Origin: Solirubrobacter ginsenosidimutans
GTDB taxonomy: Bacteria > Actinomycetota > Thermoleophilia > Solirubrobacterales > Solirubrobacteraceae
Reading direction: 5' to 3'
Length of the DNA: 64,000 nt
NCBI RefSeq assembly: GCF_027587205.1
Contig: NZ_JAPDOD010000038.1
Location: 1-64,000 of the forward strand
Shown here: piece by piece, positions 8,601 through 16,463 of the stretch
Position numbering within the stretch: position 1 is the stretch's first letter
Layout of the letters: the number at the start of each line of letters is the position of its first letter
The notes under the pieces: model-generated
What the model was told of the DNA's origin: nothing
What the model saw: only the letters and a program-made list of their open reading frames with translations
Database searches by the model: none
Made by a program: the position numbers and the translations under genes

Positions 8601-10629
8601 GTGGCATCAGGACGTGCGTGACGTACGTCCCCGCCACGAGGTCCTGCGGGCCTTGGCCGTCATGGCAGACGGTGTCGCCGTTGTCGTCGAAGTGATCGAA
8701 GCCGCCGCGCGCCACCGGGCAGTAGTCGGCGAAGGCGTACCCGCCGTCGAACGCGCCGTCCTTGGTCTCGTTGCCGGCGAGCGGCACCTCGACGCAGTGC
8801 GGGCCGACCAGCGGGTTCAGCTCGCCGCTGAGGTCGGCGCCGAGCGAGTCCAGGACGTCGCACGACTGGCCGTCACCGTCGGAGGGCTGGAGCCAGTGGT
8901 CGGTGACGTACTCGTTGAGCACCGTGCCGTTCGGGGCCTCCAGGCGCACGGTGACGTCCGGGATCCCCGGCTCGTAGTTCTCGTGGGCCTGGAAGCGCGC
9001 GTCGAACTCGTTGCGGGTCGTCGCGAAGTAGGTGATGCCGACGATCTGTCCCGGCTTGCCGGGGTCGTACTGCTGCTTGCCCCAGTCGACGGTGGCGCGA
9101 TGGCCCTCGGTGATCAGCTGGTTGGTCAGCAGCGCGCCGCCGAGGTCGGTCGGCACGTGATGGACGATGTTCGGGTCGTACTCGTCGTGGACGAAGGCGC
9201 CGGGCAGCGCCGAGAAGCGCGCGAACCCCTGCTCGCCGATGAACCACTTGCCGAGCGGGCCGCCCTCCGCGGTCGGGTACTCGTAGTGCCCGGTGCCGTC
9301 GGTGAACGTCTCTTCCTTGATCGACCCGTCGCGCCAGCGCTGGTCGACGTCGGTGTTGCCGATCCCGGGCTCGCCGTCGTCGCGCACGCCGTTCTTGTTG
9401 GTGTCCATGAACACGTCGCCGTCCAGCCAGCCGAACCAGCGCGAGACCCCCAGCTGGCCCACGTCGACCTGCTCGCCGGCGGCGACGGTCACCGGGAGGA
9501 AGCGGATGATGTAGCTCAGCTGCTCGTCCCAGACCGCCATGTTGTAGGTGCCGGGCGGCACGCCCTGCACCGCGAAGTTGCCGGCGCTGTCGCCCCGGCC
9601 GACGAACACCGTGCGGTCGGTCGTGCTGTCGCTCAGCGCGATGTACGGTTCCTCGACGGGCTCGGACGCGTCCGGGACGAGGACGTCGAACGGCGGCCAG
9701 CCGACCCAGTTGAGCGCCTGGCCCGAGATCGAGCCCGTGCCCGCGGTCGCGAAGCCCATCGACGAGCAGACGAAGCCGAACCAGTACGCGGTGCGCCGGT
9801 TGGGCGGCTCCCAGAGCTGCTCCCCGGGCGCGCCGGTGCCGTCGCTGTTCTCCTCGACGCCGGCCTGCAGTCCGAGCCCGCCGTCGATCGTCGTCGTCTG
9901 CGTCCAGCGGCTGTTGGGGTTGGCGCTGTCACACGGGGTGTTCGGCGGCGTGACGTAGATGAAGTAGGTCGCCGGCCCGAGGTTGTCGATCTGCACGAAC
10001 CCGTCGTTCTCGGTCAGGCACGTGCCGCCGCACAACGGGTGGTTGAAGTAGTCGACGCTGACCTGGGAGTTGGTCTGCTCCTCGAGCGTGACGTGGAAGC
10101 CCTGCAGCCCGCCTTCCTCGGTGTCCGGGGCGCCGTTGGTCCACGCGTTGTCCGCGAACACGAACACGCGGATCTTGCCGAGCGGCAGGGGCGTGTTGCG
10201 CAGGGCCACCGTGACGTCGGTCGACGGCGGGTCGCTCGCCGGGATCGTCACGTGCTTGCCCCACAGCTTGTGATCGGGCGAGCGGACGCTGACCAGGTAC
10301 CGCCCCGGCGCGAGGTTCGGCGTCGTCGGGCTGCTCTGGTCGCCTTCGGCGACGATCGGGCTGTTGCTCTCGGTCGGGGCGACGCCGGTGCGGTCGAGCA
10401 CGTTGGCGGCATGCGGGTCGCGCGTGTTGTCGACGTTGACCAGGTACGTGAACTGGCCCAGGACCGCATTGGTGGCGAGATCGCGCGCGTGGACGGTCAT
10501 CGCCGAGCCGTGCGCCGCCGCCGGCGCGAGGAGCGCAAGGAACAGCGTCAGCGCGGGCAGGAAGCGTGCGCGCCGGCTCCCGCTCGACAACGCGTGAACC
10601 GTGTTGACCATCGACCGGCCGTGATGCAT
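5695..10629 (-). CDS. giant secreted multidomain protein (SdrD B-like, IPT/TIG, right-handed beta-helix)
   Basis: This 1644-residue protein is the first gene of the copper operon. It starts at ATG 10629 with GGAGG six bases upstream. Residues 1-43 are a signal peptide. The N-terminal half is a series of Ig-like/carboxypeptidase-regulatory-like domains; DTNKNGVRDDGEPGI (409-423) is an SdrD-B/EF-hand type calcium loop. An IPT/TIG-like domain follows near residue 1000. A right-handed beta-helix spans roughly 1080-1480, with many Asn-rich turns such as NNTIANNVS. There is no LPxTG signal or C-terminal membrane helix, so it is probably released or held non-covalently. The operon position suggests a surface scaffold or substrate-binding partner of the oxidases. 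No catalytic motif was recognised. Confidence 0.9.
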   Translation of the reverse strand: MHHGRSMVNTVHALSSGSRRARFLPALTLFLALLAPAAAHGSAMTVHARDLATNAVLGQFTYLVNVDNTRDPHAANVLDRTGVAPTESNSPIVAEGDQSSPTTPNLAPGRYLVSVRSPDHKLWGKHVTIPASDPPSTDVTVALRNTPLPLGKIRVFVFADNAWTNGAPDTEEGGLQGFHVTLEEQTNSQVSVDYFNHPLCGGTCLTENDGFVQIDNLGPATYFIYVTPPNTPCDSANPNSRWTQTTTIDGGLGLQAGVEENSDGTGAPGEQLWEPPNRRTAYWFGFVCSSMGFATAGTGSISGQALNWVGWPPFDVLVPDASEPVEEPYIALSDSTTDRTVFVGRGDSAGNFAVQGVPPGTYNMAVWDEQLSYIIRFLPVTVAAGEQVDVGQLGVSRWFGWLDGDVFMDTNKNGVRDDGEPGIGNTDVDQRWRDGSIKEETFTDGTGHYEYPTAEGGPLGKWFIGEQGFARFSALPGAFVHDEYDPNIVHHVPTDLGGALLTNQLITEGHRATVDWGKQQYDPGKPGQIVGITYFATTRNEFDARFQAHENYEPGIPDVTVRLEAPNGTVLNEYVTDHWLQPSDGDGQSCDVLDSLGADLSGELNPLVGPHCVEVPLAGNETKDGAFDGGYAFADYCPVARGGFDHFDDNGDTVCHDGQGPQDLVAGTYVTHVLMPQDAGGRPLYHIVREEDVNVDLGSTFVPAIPPPPCAGDPHTVHIDPVVMPRGSPYDGQDRPLCDKRLIVLQNNQNANADFFMQTNFANGKDVAEPGRIVGLVSDDIYFDTDKHSIWYGEPRPLANLPIGIRDYNMRLLTTVDTSENGAYEALLPSTETFNCPIPQGPCPGMYVVVVNDPGDKDHPNPNYNPDYLTASSAWDVWPGQTDQLDTPLDPISGTGCEPATGTPELLQVDKPGRALGEQGPFVRSGDATAANRRITLHGVNFGTIGTGGNAGQVTLSDSRALQSRTFTGLATAAQLANLNVGGIVSWSDTSIVLQVPAVQALLFQAGPRQLLIRKQGGDGALTTVNGITVHVLGSGYDPPVVKVPPATANGTQLQTAINAAPANSLVVLGEGTYRENVLMWKPLKLQGLGVGGAVGTVEPGGPPAEDPRFLITGSAINGAFFADNQTSWNAALTAAGTMTGVNTAHPVLKGAALTVAASAATGAYPSGLGAARIDGIGIFNGHGEGAGGIQLQAATSNLQLTNDVLEHNGGVFGGGIGIGQPYYDANNQGVKVLYDRVLGNGGLTRSGGLGIFRSSNNYEIANSVICSNFGVEYGAGISHWGRSPGGSIHDNQIYYNEAVDSGAGIAISEETPLPVNGQNVLGTGSGAVDIDRNRIQSNYSGDDGGGLFIMNAQGARINLRTNLIVANGAADIGGAVMLDDSTNVAIVNNTIANNVSTASSENSDGNRHSAGLASEANDPLFQATIPGGPRFSRPVALFNNIFWNNQAFTLSQPGPGATLVNAGFLDFEVRGTLNAADRFEPRYSLMTNGEQLAGDGSSVTIPGGGAPIVGFPTNAGQNGNVTGVDPLFVAPVLLELTVTGSRLDPQVAAVTLTGADPPVGLPGDYHLQPALGSNQISGAVDRGVHCSNTPVPPPLNPLGACPAGGIEAPNLATDIDGQLRPQLRTLRARTPWDFGADERPTVG

Positions 10630-10634
10630 GGTCG

Positions 10635-10640
10635 CCCTCC
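10635..10640 (-). promoter_or_regulatory. ribosome binding site of the 1644-residue gene
   Basis: Minus-strand GGAGGG lies six to seven bases before the ATG at 10629 and fixes that start over the downstream in-frame ATG at 10611. Confidence 0.7.
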
Positions 10641-10703
10641 GTGGGGTGAGCGGGACCGGCCATTCATCTCAGATCGGAGACCGCGGAATCCAGCTTCCTT
10701 GCA

Positions 10704-10733
10704 ACGACGTCATACACCGTCATCCAGCGTCAT
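10704..10733. promoter_or_regulatory. three CGTCAT repeats at exact 10-bp spacing, probable response-regulator site
   Basis: CGTCAT occurs at 10708-10713, 10718-10723 and 10728-10733, that is on one helix face. The repeats lie 80-105 bases upstream of the copper operon start and just after the end of the sensor kinase gene. OmpR-family regulators commonly bind direct repeats spaced 10-11 bp, and such a regulator is encoded next door. The pairing is inference. Confidence 0.6.
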
Positions 10734-10749
10734 CCGGGCGACGGCAGGT

Positions 10750-11820
10750 CTACGGATCGAGCGCGAGCTCCGGGTCGCTCGGCGCCGGCTCGAGTACGGG
10801 CTCTGCCACCAGGCCGGGCAGGCGGATCGCGACCGTCGTGCTGTCGCCCGGGACGCTGCGCGCCGAGATCGCACCGCCGTGGGCTTCGACGATCGCCTTC
10901 GCGATCGGCAGGCCGAGTCCGGTGCCGTGCTTGCCGGGCATCGGGCGGCCGCGCGAGAAGCGGTCGAAGATGCGCGGCAGCAGGTCCGCCGGGATGCCGA
11001 CGCCGGTGTCGGTCACCTCGATGATGGCGTCGGTTCCGGCCGCGAACGCGCGCACGGCGACCAGGTCGGACTCGCCCGTCGCCTGGATGGCGTTCTCGAC
11101 GATCGCATCCAGCGCCGCATCCAGCCGTTCGCGATCGCCGGCGAGCGTGCCCTCCAGCGTGACGTCGACGCGCCACGCGCGCTGCACTCCGCGACTCCAG
11201 CGCCGGACCGCCGACACGACCAGGTCCTCGACGTCGATGTCGGCGCGCACCAGGGAGTCGGGTTGCTCGGCCACCTCGAGGATGACCAGGCTCCTCGCGA
11301 TGGTGCCGAGGCGGTCGAGCTCCTCGACGAGATCGCCGATGTCGCGCCGGCGCGAGTGGGAGGGCTCGGATTCGCGCAGGAGGTCCGCAAGCCCGCGGGC
11401 GACGGCCAGCGGCGTCTTGAGCTGGTGCGACGCGTCGCGGATGAACTCACGCTCGCGATCGGCCGCCCGCCGCGCCTGGTCGAGCGCGGCTTCACGCCGG
11501 CGGGCGTACCACACCATCACCAGGAACATCGCGCTCATCAGCGGGATCTCGGTGAGCTCGTCGGCGGACACGACGTCCTGGGAGACCGCGTAGCCGAGCG
11601 TGACGGCGCTCGCCGCGCACACGGCGCTGAGTACCGCGAGGGTCATGCCCATGCCCCACACTCGCGCGCCGTACAACAGCGTCAGGCTCACCCACACGAA
11701 GTGGAAGGGCACCGTCTGGTAGTCGATGAGCGTGAACAGCACCACGAAGTTCGCGACGGCGAAGACGCCCCACGCGACCTCGAGCTTGTGCTCACGCGTC
11801 CACGAAGCGATATCCGACAT
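10750..11820 (-). CDS. membrane sensor histidine kinase of the copper-operon two-component system
   Basis: The 356-residue protein has about four hydrophobic segments in residues 14-105 with very short loops, so no large external sensor domain. A HisKA helix follows with the phospho-acceptor in REFIRDASHQLKTPLAV (H132). The ATPase domain has an N box (ENAIQATG), DTGVGIP and GTGLGLPIAK. The short external loops suggest sensing within the membrane or through a partner. Its start at ATG 11820 lies inside the 3' end of the response-regulator gene (29-base overlap), so the two are co-translated. It ends about 120 bp before the copper operon. That adjacency, with the phased repeats between them, makes the operon the likely target. 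Confidence 0.92.
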   Translation of the reverse strand: MSDIASWTREHKLEVAWGVFAVANFVVLFTLIDYQTVPFHFVWVSLTLLYGARVWGMGMTLAVLSAVCAASAVTLGYAVSQDVVSADELTEIPLMSAMFLVMVWYARRREAALDQARRAADREREFIRDASHQLKTPLAVARGLADLLRESEPSHSRRRDIGDLVEELDRLGTIARSLVILEVAEQPDSLVRADIDVEDLVVSAVRRWSRGVQRAWRVDVTLEGTLAGDRERLDAALDAIVENAIQATGESDLVAVRAFAAGTDAIIEVTDTGVGIPADLLPRIFDRFSRGRPMPGKHGTGLGLPIAKAIVEAHGGAISARSVPGDSTTVAIRLPGLVAEPVLEPAPSDPELALDP

Positions 11821-12484
11821 TGCGCTCCGTCACCAGGCAGTCGCCGCCCAGCTTGTGCCGCAGCCGGCCGACGCAAACGTCCACCACGTTCGTCCCGGGG
11901 TCGAACGTGTATCCCCAGACGTGTTCCAGCAATTCGTCCCGACTGCAGGTGTCGCCCGAGTGCTCCATCAGGTACTCGAGCAGCACGAACTCGCGCGTCG
12001 TGAGCTGGACGTCGCCGCCGCCGTTGTGCACCACCCGGCGCTGCCGGTCGAGGACGTGGTCACCGCGCGTCAGCCGGCGGCCGATCCCGTTCTCCGGGCG
12101 GCGGATGCGCAACCGGACGCGCGCGACGAGCTCCGGGAGGTCACACGGCTTCGCCACGTAGTCGCACGCTCCCAACTCGAGGCATACGACCTTGGAGCGC
12201 ACGTCCGTAACCGCCGAGAGGACGAGGATCGGAACCTCCGGCGCGACCGCCTTCGCCCTCGCCAGCACCGCGACGCCGTCCACGTCGGGCAGGAGCAGGT
12301 CGAGGATCACGAGCGCGTAGGGCGCATCATTGAGCGCGGCGAGACCGCGCTCCCCGGTGCCCACGGCGGTGACACAGAACCCAGCCAACCCCAACGCCCG
12401 ATCCAGGACCGACGCCATCTTGCGTTCGTCCTCGATGACGAGAACGTGTTGGGGCAGCTCAGCGGCCGGCCTTGGCGCATCCAG
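11792..12484 (-). CDS. OmpR-family response regulator, apparently with a CTG start
   Basis: The receiver domain and winged-helix output domain are complete. The open frame begins just after an in-frame TAA, and the first ATG (12418) would remove the essential acidic pair in VLVIEDERK. An AAGGAGG box sits eight bases before CTG at 12484, giving a 230-residue protein of normal family length with phospho-acceptor D62 (in VILDLLLPDVDG). The C-terminal wing has TTREFVLLEYLMEHSG and a VDVCVGRLRHKL recognition helix, as in PhoB/OmpR proteins. An ATG at 12478 follows the same box but is out of frame. Hence a CTG start or a frame error is implied. It probably activates or represses the copper operon through the CGTCAT repeats. 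Confidence 0.9.
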   Translation of the reverse strand: MDAPRPAAELPQHVLVIEDERKMASVLDRALGLAGFCVTAVGTGERGLAALNDAPYALVILDLLLPDVDGVAVLARAKAVAPEVPILVLSAVTDVRSKVVCLELGACDYVAKPCDLPELVARVRLRIRRPENGIGRRLTRGDHVLDRQRRVVHNGGGDVQLTTREFVLLEYLMEHSGDTCSRDELLEHVWGYTFDPGTNVVDVCVGRLRHKLGGDCLVTERNVGYRFVDA

Positions 12485-12712
12485 GAGACTCGCCTCCTTC
12501 TTGCCGGGTTATCAATCAGACGTCGATCTATCAGAGCCTGGTGCAGCACGTCAACCGAGCGATCATCGCCCATTCAACGATCGTCTCCCACTCAGGCCGT
12601 GTTTGACCCGCACAGGCGCAGCCGCCTTCTGGCACGCAGCCGCGCGCGAACGCGGAATGTCATTTGTCTGACCGTACGGGGAAGCGGTGGTCCGATTCGG
12701 CAAGCTGCCTGG

Positions 12713-13780
12713 ATGACCGGGATCCGAGAGCGTTCGGTCGCCGAGGCGCAAGCGCTGTGGCACGCCGAGACGATTTACCTGAACACCGCGAGCTTCGGGC
12801 TCCCTCCCGATCCCGTGTGGGACGCGCTCCAGCAGGCCCAGGGGGATTGGCGCGCGGGGCGGGTGAGCTGGGAGCACTGGACGGCGGTGACCGGGCGGGC
12901 GCGGGCGCAGTACGCCACGCTCGTCGGCGCCGACGTCGACCGCGTGGCGGTCGGCTCGACGGTCTCCGGGCTGATCGCGCAGGTCGCGGCGGCGCTCCCC
13001 GCCGGGTCACGGGTCCTCTCCACCGAGCCGGAGTTCGTGTCGCTGCTGTTCCCGTTCCTCGCCCAAGAGGGGCGCGGGGTGACCGTCGAGGTCGTGCCGG
13101 TGGACCGGCTGGCCGAGGCGATCGACGCCACGACCGACGTCGTCGCCGTGTCGGCCGTGCAGTCGTCCACCGGCGAGGTCGCGGCGCTGGACGACATCGC
13201 GGCCGCGGCGGCGCACCACGGGGCGATGACCGTGGTCGACGCGACGCACGCGATCGGCTGGCTGCCGCTGGACGCGTCGCGCTTCGACGCGGTGGCGTGC
13301 GCGTGTTACAAGTGGCTGATGTGCCCGCGCGGCACGGCGTTCCTGGTCCTCAGCGAGCGGTTGAGCGAGACGATGACCCCGCATCAGGCCGGCTGGTTCG
13401 CCGCCAACGACCCGCTGACGGACCAGTTCGGCCCGCCGCTGCGGCTCCCCGAGACCGCCCGCCGCTTCGACACGTCGCCCGCGTGGTTCTCGTGGGTGGG
13501 GACGGAGCCGGCGCTGGCGCTGATCAACGAGATCGGCGTTGGGGCGATCCACGATCACGACCTGGCGCTCGCCAACCGGTTCCGCGCCGGCCTCGGCCTC
13601 GAGCCGTCGAACTCCGCGATCGTCTCGACCGCCTTCGAAGGCGCGACGGACAAGCTCGCGCGGGCGGGGATCATGGCCGCCGCCCGCGCAGGCAAGCTCC
13701 GCGCCTCGTTCCACCTCTACAACACCGAGGCGGACGTCGACGCGGCCTTGTCAGCTCTACTGGAACCCGGTCAGGCTTAG
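12713..13780 (+). CDS. PLP-dependent class V aminotransferase (cysteine desulfurase/isopenicillin-epimerase type)
   Basis: The 355-residue protein starts at ATG 12713. Residues 21-28 (IYLNTASF) are the usual N-terminal motif. The PLP aspartate is in VVDATHAIGW (175-184) and the PLP lysine is K200 in ACACYKWLMCPRGT. The family moves amino groups or removes sulfur from cysteine. No cysteine loop of a SufS/IscS enzyme is evident near the C terminus, so a kynureninase-, epimerase- or egtE-like role is more likely than Fe-S assembly. No ergothioneine genes are nearby. It stands alone between the two-component system and a convergent protease gene, with which its last 24 bases overlap. The exact substrate cannot be assigned. 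Confidence 0.88.
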   Translation: MTGIRERSVAEAQALWHAETIYLNTASFGLPPDPVWDALQQAQGDWRAGRVSWEHWTAVTGRARAQYATLVGADVDRVAVGSTVSGLIAQVAAALPAGSRVLSTEPEFVSLLFPFLAQEGRGVTVEVVPVDRLAEAIDATTDVVAVSAVQSSTGEVAALDDIAAAAAHHGAMTVVDATHAIGWLPLDASRFDAVACACYKWLMCPRGTAFLVLSERLSETMTPHQAGWFAANDPLTDQFGPPLRLPETARRFDTSPAWFSWVGTEPALALINEIGVGAIHDHDLALANRFRAGLGLEPSNSAIVSTAFEGATDKLARAGIMAAARAGKLRASFHLYNTEADVDAALSALLEPGQA

Positions 13781-16396
13781 CGAGACCGCCCGGATCGAGC
13801 CGGTGTCACGGGAGGCGTCGTCGGTGACATGGAACGTCCAGGTGCCGTCGGCGGCGCCGTTGAGCAGCCCATCGAGCGGCTGCTCCGGCTTCCACGTGCC
13901 GGTGAACGGGTTCGCGGACGCCGGCGCGCTCGCCAGCAACTTGGCCGCGCCGTCGTCGAAGACCACCTGGCAGAGGTTGTTGCCGTTCCCGCCCACCCCG
14001 GTGAACAGCCGCGCGGTCGTGCCGTCCGGCGCCGCCAGCGTGGCCGTGAGGTCGGCGACGAAGGGGTGGTCGATGCCGACCGTCGTCGACGGCGTCGTGG
14101 TCGTGCACGTGGCGCCGTCGATCGAGAACGTCAGCTTGGACGCGTAGCCGACGCCGGTGACCGGAACGGGCACCGAGGCACCGAGCGCGCTATCGTCGGG
14201 GATCGCGACCGGCGGGCCGGCATAGGCGAAGCGCTGCGCGGTGGTCGCCGGTTGCCCGGTCGCGATGCTGAACGTCGCCGTCGTCGGCGAGAGGACGCCG
14301 GCGAACGTGACGCGGACGGTGAGCCGGACCCGCTTGCCGAGCGGGTAGGTGGGCGCGAGGGCGAGCGTGAAGTCACGCGCGGTGTTCGCGCCCGTCGGCA
14401 GATCGCCGTAGGCGCGCGAGCGCGGCGTGACCGTCGCCAGCGGGTCGCCGGTGCTCACGGTGACGCTGATGCCGGTCGCGGTCCCGTCGCCCGCGTTGGT
14501 CACCGGCACGCGGAGCGTCCCGGTCTCCCCCGCCTCGAGGTAGGCGTCGCCGTCGCCGGTGGCGGGCGTGACCGCGGGCGCCTGCGCCTGCACGAGCGGT
14601 TGTGGCGTCGCGCCCGTGTAGGCCAGCACCTGGTCGGCGCGCAGCAGACCGTGGCCGGTGCGGGTGTCGACGCCGGCGGGTGCGAGATCGAGCGCGGTGG
14701 CGTTGAACGCGTCGCGGACGTCCGCGGTCGTCGCGCCCGGATTGCCTGAGAGCACGAGGCCCGCGATCGCAGCCGCGTGCGGCGCGGCGGCGGAGGTGCC
14801 GAAGAACGGGTCGAAGCCTCCAACCGACGTGTTGACGCCGTCGGCGGCGGTGATGTCCGGCTTGGCGCGGGTCACCGGCGCGGGGAAGAACATCCGCCGC
14901 GGGCCGTCGGAGGTGAAGATCTCCGGCGCCTGCAGCGCGGTGAAGACACCGGGGAACGGGCCCGACGGGTGCGGCGGGTCACCGGGCACGAGCACGACGT
15001 CGAACGGCGTCGCGGCGGGTGCGGCGGCGGTGGCGAAGGCGTCAGCGGCCGCGGCGTGTCCACGCAGCGTGCCTGAGGTCGCCCACGCGGGAACGCCGGC
15101 CGTCGACGAGCGGAACCGCGCCCGCAGCGCGCTCAGCTGGAAGTAGCGCGGCTCCCCGCCGTACTTGACCACGGCGAGGCGCAGGCCGGTGGCGTTGGGC
15201 GTGCCGAGGATCTCGTACGGGTCGTCGTCACCGTCTTGGACGTCCTGGGAGAAGTCGACGACGCCTCCGGAGGCATTGAGGAGGTAGAGGTCGTAGTCCG
15301 ACGTGGCATGGCCGAGCGGCTCCGCCCAGAACAGCGTCACGACTGCGCCGCCGCTGGGCACCGCGATCGGGTCGACGATCTGCGTCGCCGGCCCAGGGTC
15401 GAAGTCGTGCGCGTCGCCGGCGAACTTGCCGATCCCACGGCCGGACGGCCGGAAGTCGCCCTCGTACGTGCCGGAGGTGCCGTCGACCATGTTGCCCTCG
15501 TTGCCGGCGGCGCTGAAGTACAGCGCGCCGTCGGCGGTGACGGCGTTGACCGACTGGGCGATCGGGCCGTCCTCGAACGGGCTCTCGTTGTAGTAGAGGA
15601 CGTCGTCGACGAGTACGTCGCAGTGCGCGGTGAAGCGCAGGGCTTCGATGTTGTCGGCGAAGCTGGCGTCGCTGGTGAACGCCGTGGCGAAGCCGAGCTC
15701 GGCGCCGGGCGCGAGGTCGTGGAGGATCTCGAGCATCGCGGTGCCCTCGTCGCCGTCGCCGGCCTGGTCGGCGAGGATGTCGACCGCGGGCAGCTCGCCC
15801 GCCGCCTGGGAGTCGGCGAGCGAGTCCACGCCGTCGCTGAGGACGCATAGCTTCGTCCCGATGCCGGTGACGTGGTCGCGGGCGCGGACGAGGTCGGCGC
15901 CGTGGGTGACATCGCCCTCGGAGGTGACCACTGCCGCGGCCGCTCGGATGGCCGCGGCGCGGCGGGCGGCGCGCACGTCCTTGGATTCGGGCGGGCGCAG
16001 GCTCGCGGTCATCGCGCGCGCCGCCTCGTGGACGCGCTCGACCTCGCTCCAGCCGGCGACGGTCGCGAGCTTGCTCATCGGCACCGCGGCGCGGATCGCC
16101 CCGGTGCGCGGCGAGGCGTAGCGGACGTTGGCGCCGAGCGCCTGCAGGCGCGCGACGAGGCCCGAGCCCGGCGCGGCCTCGATGTCGACCTCGGCGGTGC
16201 CGGCCTTCACCCGGTTGTGGAGGTCGACCGCGAGCCGGCTGTCGACCTTGCGCTCAGGGGGTGTGAGGTCGTGTTTGATCGCCTGCAGGCGGGCGATCTG
16301 CTCACCCGGGTCCGCGGCACGCGCCGTCGCCGCCCCGCCGGCCACGGCCAGTCCACCGATCGTCAGCACGATCGTTCCCGCCCTGCGCAAGTGCAT
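13757..16396 (-). CDS. secreted subtilase-family (S8) protein with Glu in place of the catalytic His, plus P domain
   Basis: The start chosen is ATG 16396 (879 residues), which directly precedes a signal peptide and has GGAAGG upstream. The subtilase fold shows the Asp in VLSDGVDS (D188), the oxyanion Asn in SAAGNEG (N299) and the Ser in GTSAAAPH (S535). Where HGT is expected the protein has DEGTAMLE (E217). Similar EGT variants exist among annotated S8 proteins, so this may be a working variant with a Glu/Asp/Ser set, or inactive. After the catalytic domain come a beta-sandwich domain (about 590-740) and a proprotein-convertase P domain at the C terminus. It is secreted, and its targets are unknown. 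Its tail overlaps the convergent aminotransferase gene. Confidence 0.9.
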   Translation of the reverse strand: MHLRRAGTIVLTIGGLAVAGGAATARAADPGEQIARLQAIKHDLTPPERKVDSRLAVDLHNRVKAGTAEVDIEAAPGSGLVARLQALGANVRYASPRTGAIRAAVPMSKLATVAGWSEVERVHEAARAMTASLRPPESKDVRAARRAAAIRAAAAVVTSEGDVTHGADLVRARDHVTGIGTKLCVLSDGVDSLADSQAAGELPAVDILADQAGDGDEGTAMLEILHDLAPGAELGFATAFTSDASFADNIEALRFTAHCDVLVDDVLYYNESPFEDGPIAQSVNAVTADGALYFSAAGNEGNMVDGTSGTYEGDFRPSGRGIGKFAGDAHDFDPGPATQIVDPIAVPSGGAVVTLFWAEPLGHATSDYDLYLLNASGGVVDFSQDVQDGDDDPYEILGTPNATGLRLAVVKYGGEPRYFQLSALRARFRSSTAGVPAWATSGTLRGHAAAADAFATAAAPAATPFDVVLVPGDPPHPSGPFPGVFTALQAPEIFTSDGPRRMFFPAPVTRAKPDITAADGVNTSVGGFDPFFGTSAAAPHAAAIAGLVLSGNPGATTADVRDAFNATALDLAPAGVDTRTGHGLLRADQVLAYTGATPQPLVQAQAPAVTPATGDGDAYLEAGETGTLRVPVTNAGDGTATGISVTVSTGDPLATVTPRSRAYGDLPTGANTARDFTLALAPTYPLGKRVRLTVRVTFAGVLSPTTATFSIATGQPATTAQRFAYAGPPVAIPDDSALGASVPVPVTGVGYASKLTFSIDGATCTTTTPSTTVGIDHPFVADLTATLAAPDGTTARLFTGVGGNGNNLCQVVFDDGAAKLLASAPASANPFTGTWKPEQPLDGLLNGAADGTWTFHVTDDASRDTGSIRAVSLSLTGFQ

Positions 16397-16418
16397 TGCA
16401 CCAGTCCTTCCCGTCTCC

Positions 16419-16439
16419 GGGAGCCCTCCCGAGGCTCCC
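16419..16439. repeat. inverted repeat in the 5' leader of the subtilase gene
   Basis: GGGAGCC-CTCCCGA-GGCTCCC forms a 7-bp perfect stem 23 bases upstream of the subtilase ATG. It could be a leader hairpin or simply the end of the upstream phytase-like region. No poly-T tract follows. Confidence 0.4.
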
Positions 16440-16463
16440 ATGAGACGGAACGTACACCTCAGG

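Noticed and set aside
7816..12003. 1395-codon plus-strand open frame opposite the giant protein and kinase
   Set aside because: Composition is typical antisense shadow (Val/Arg/Asp-rich), and it runs across three real genes.
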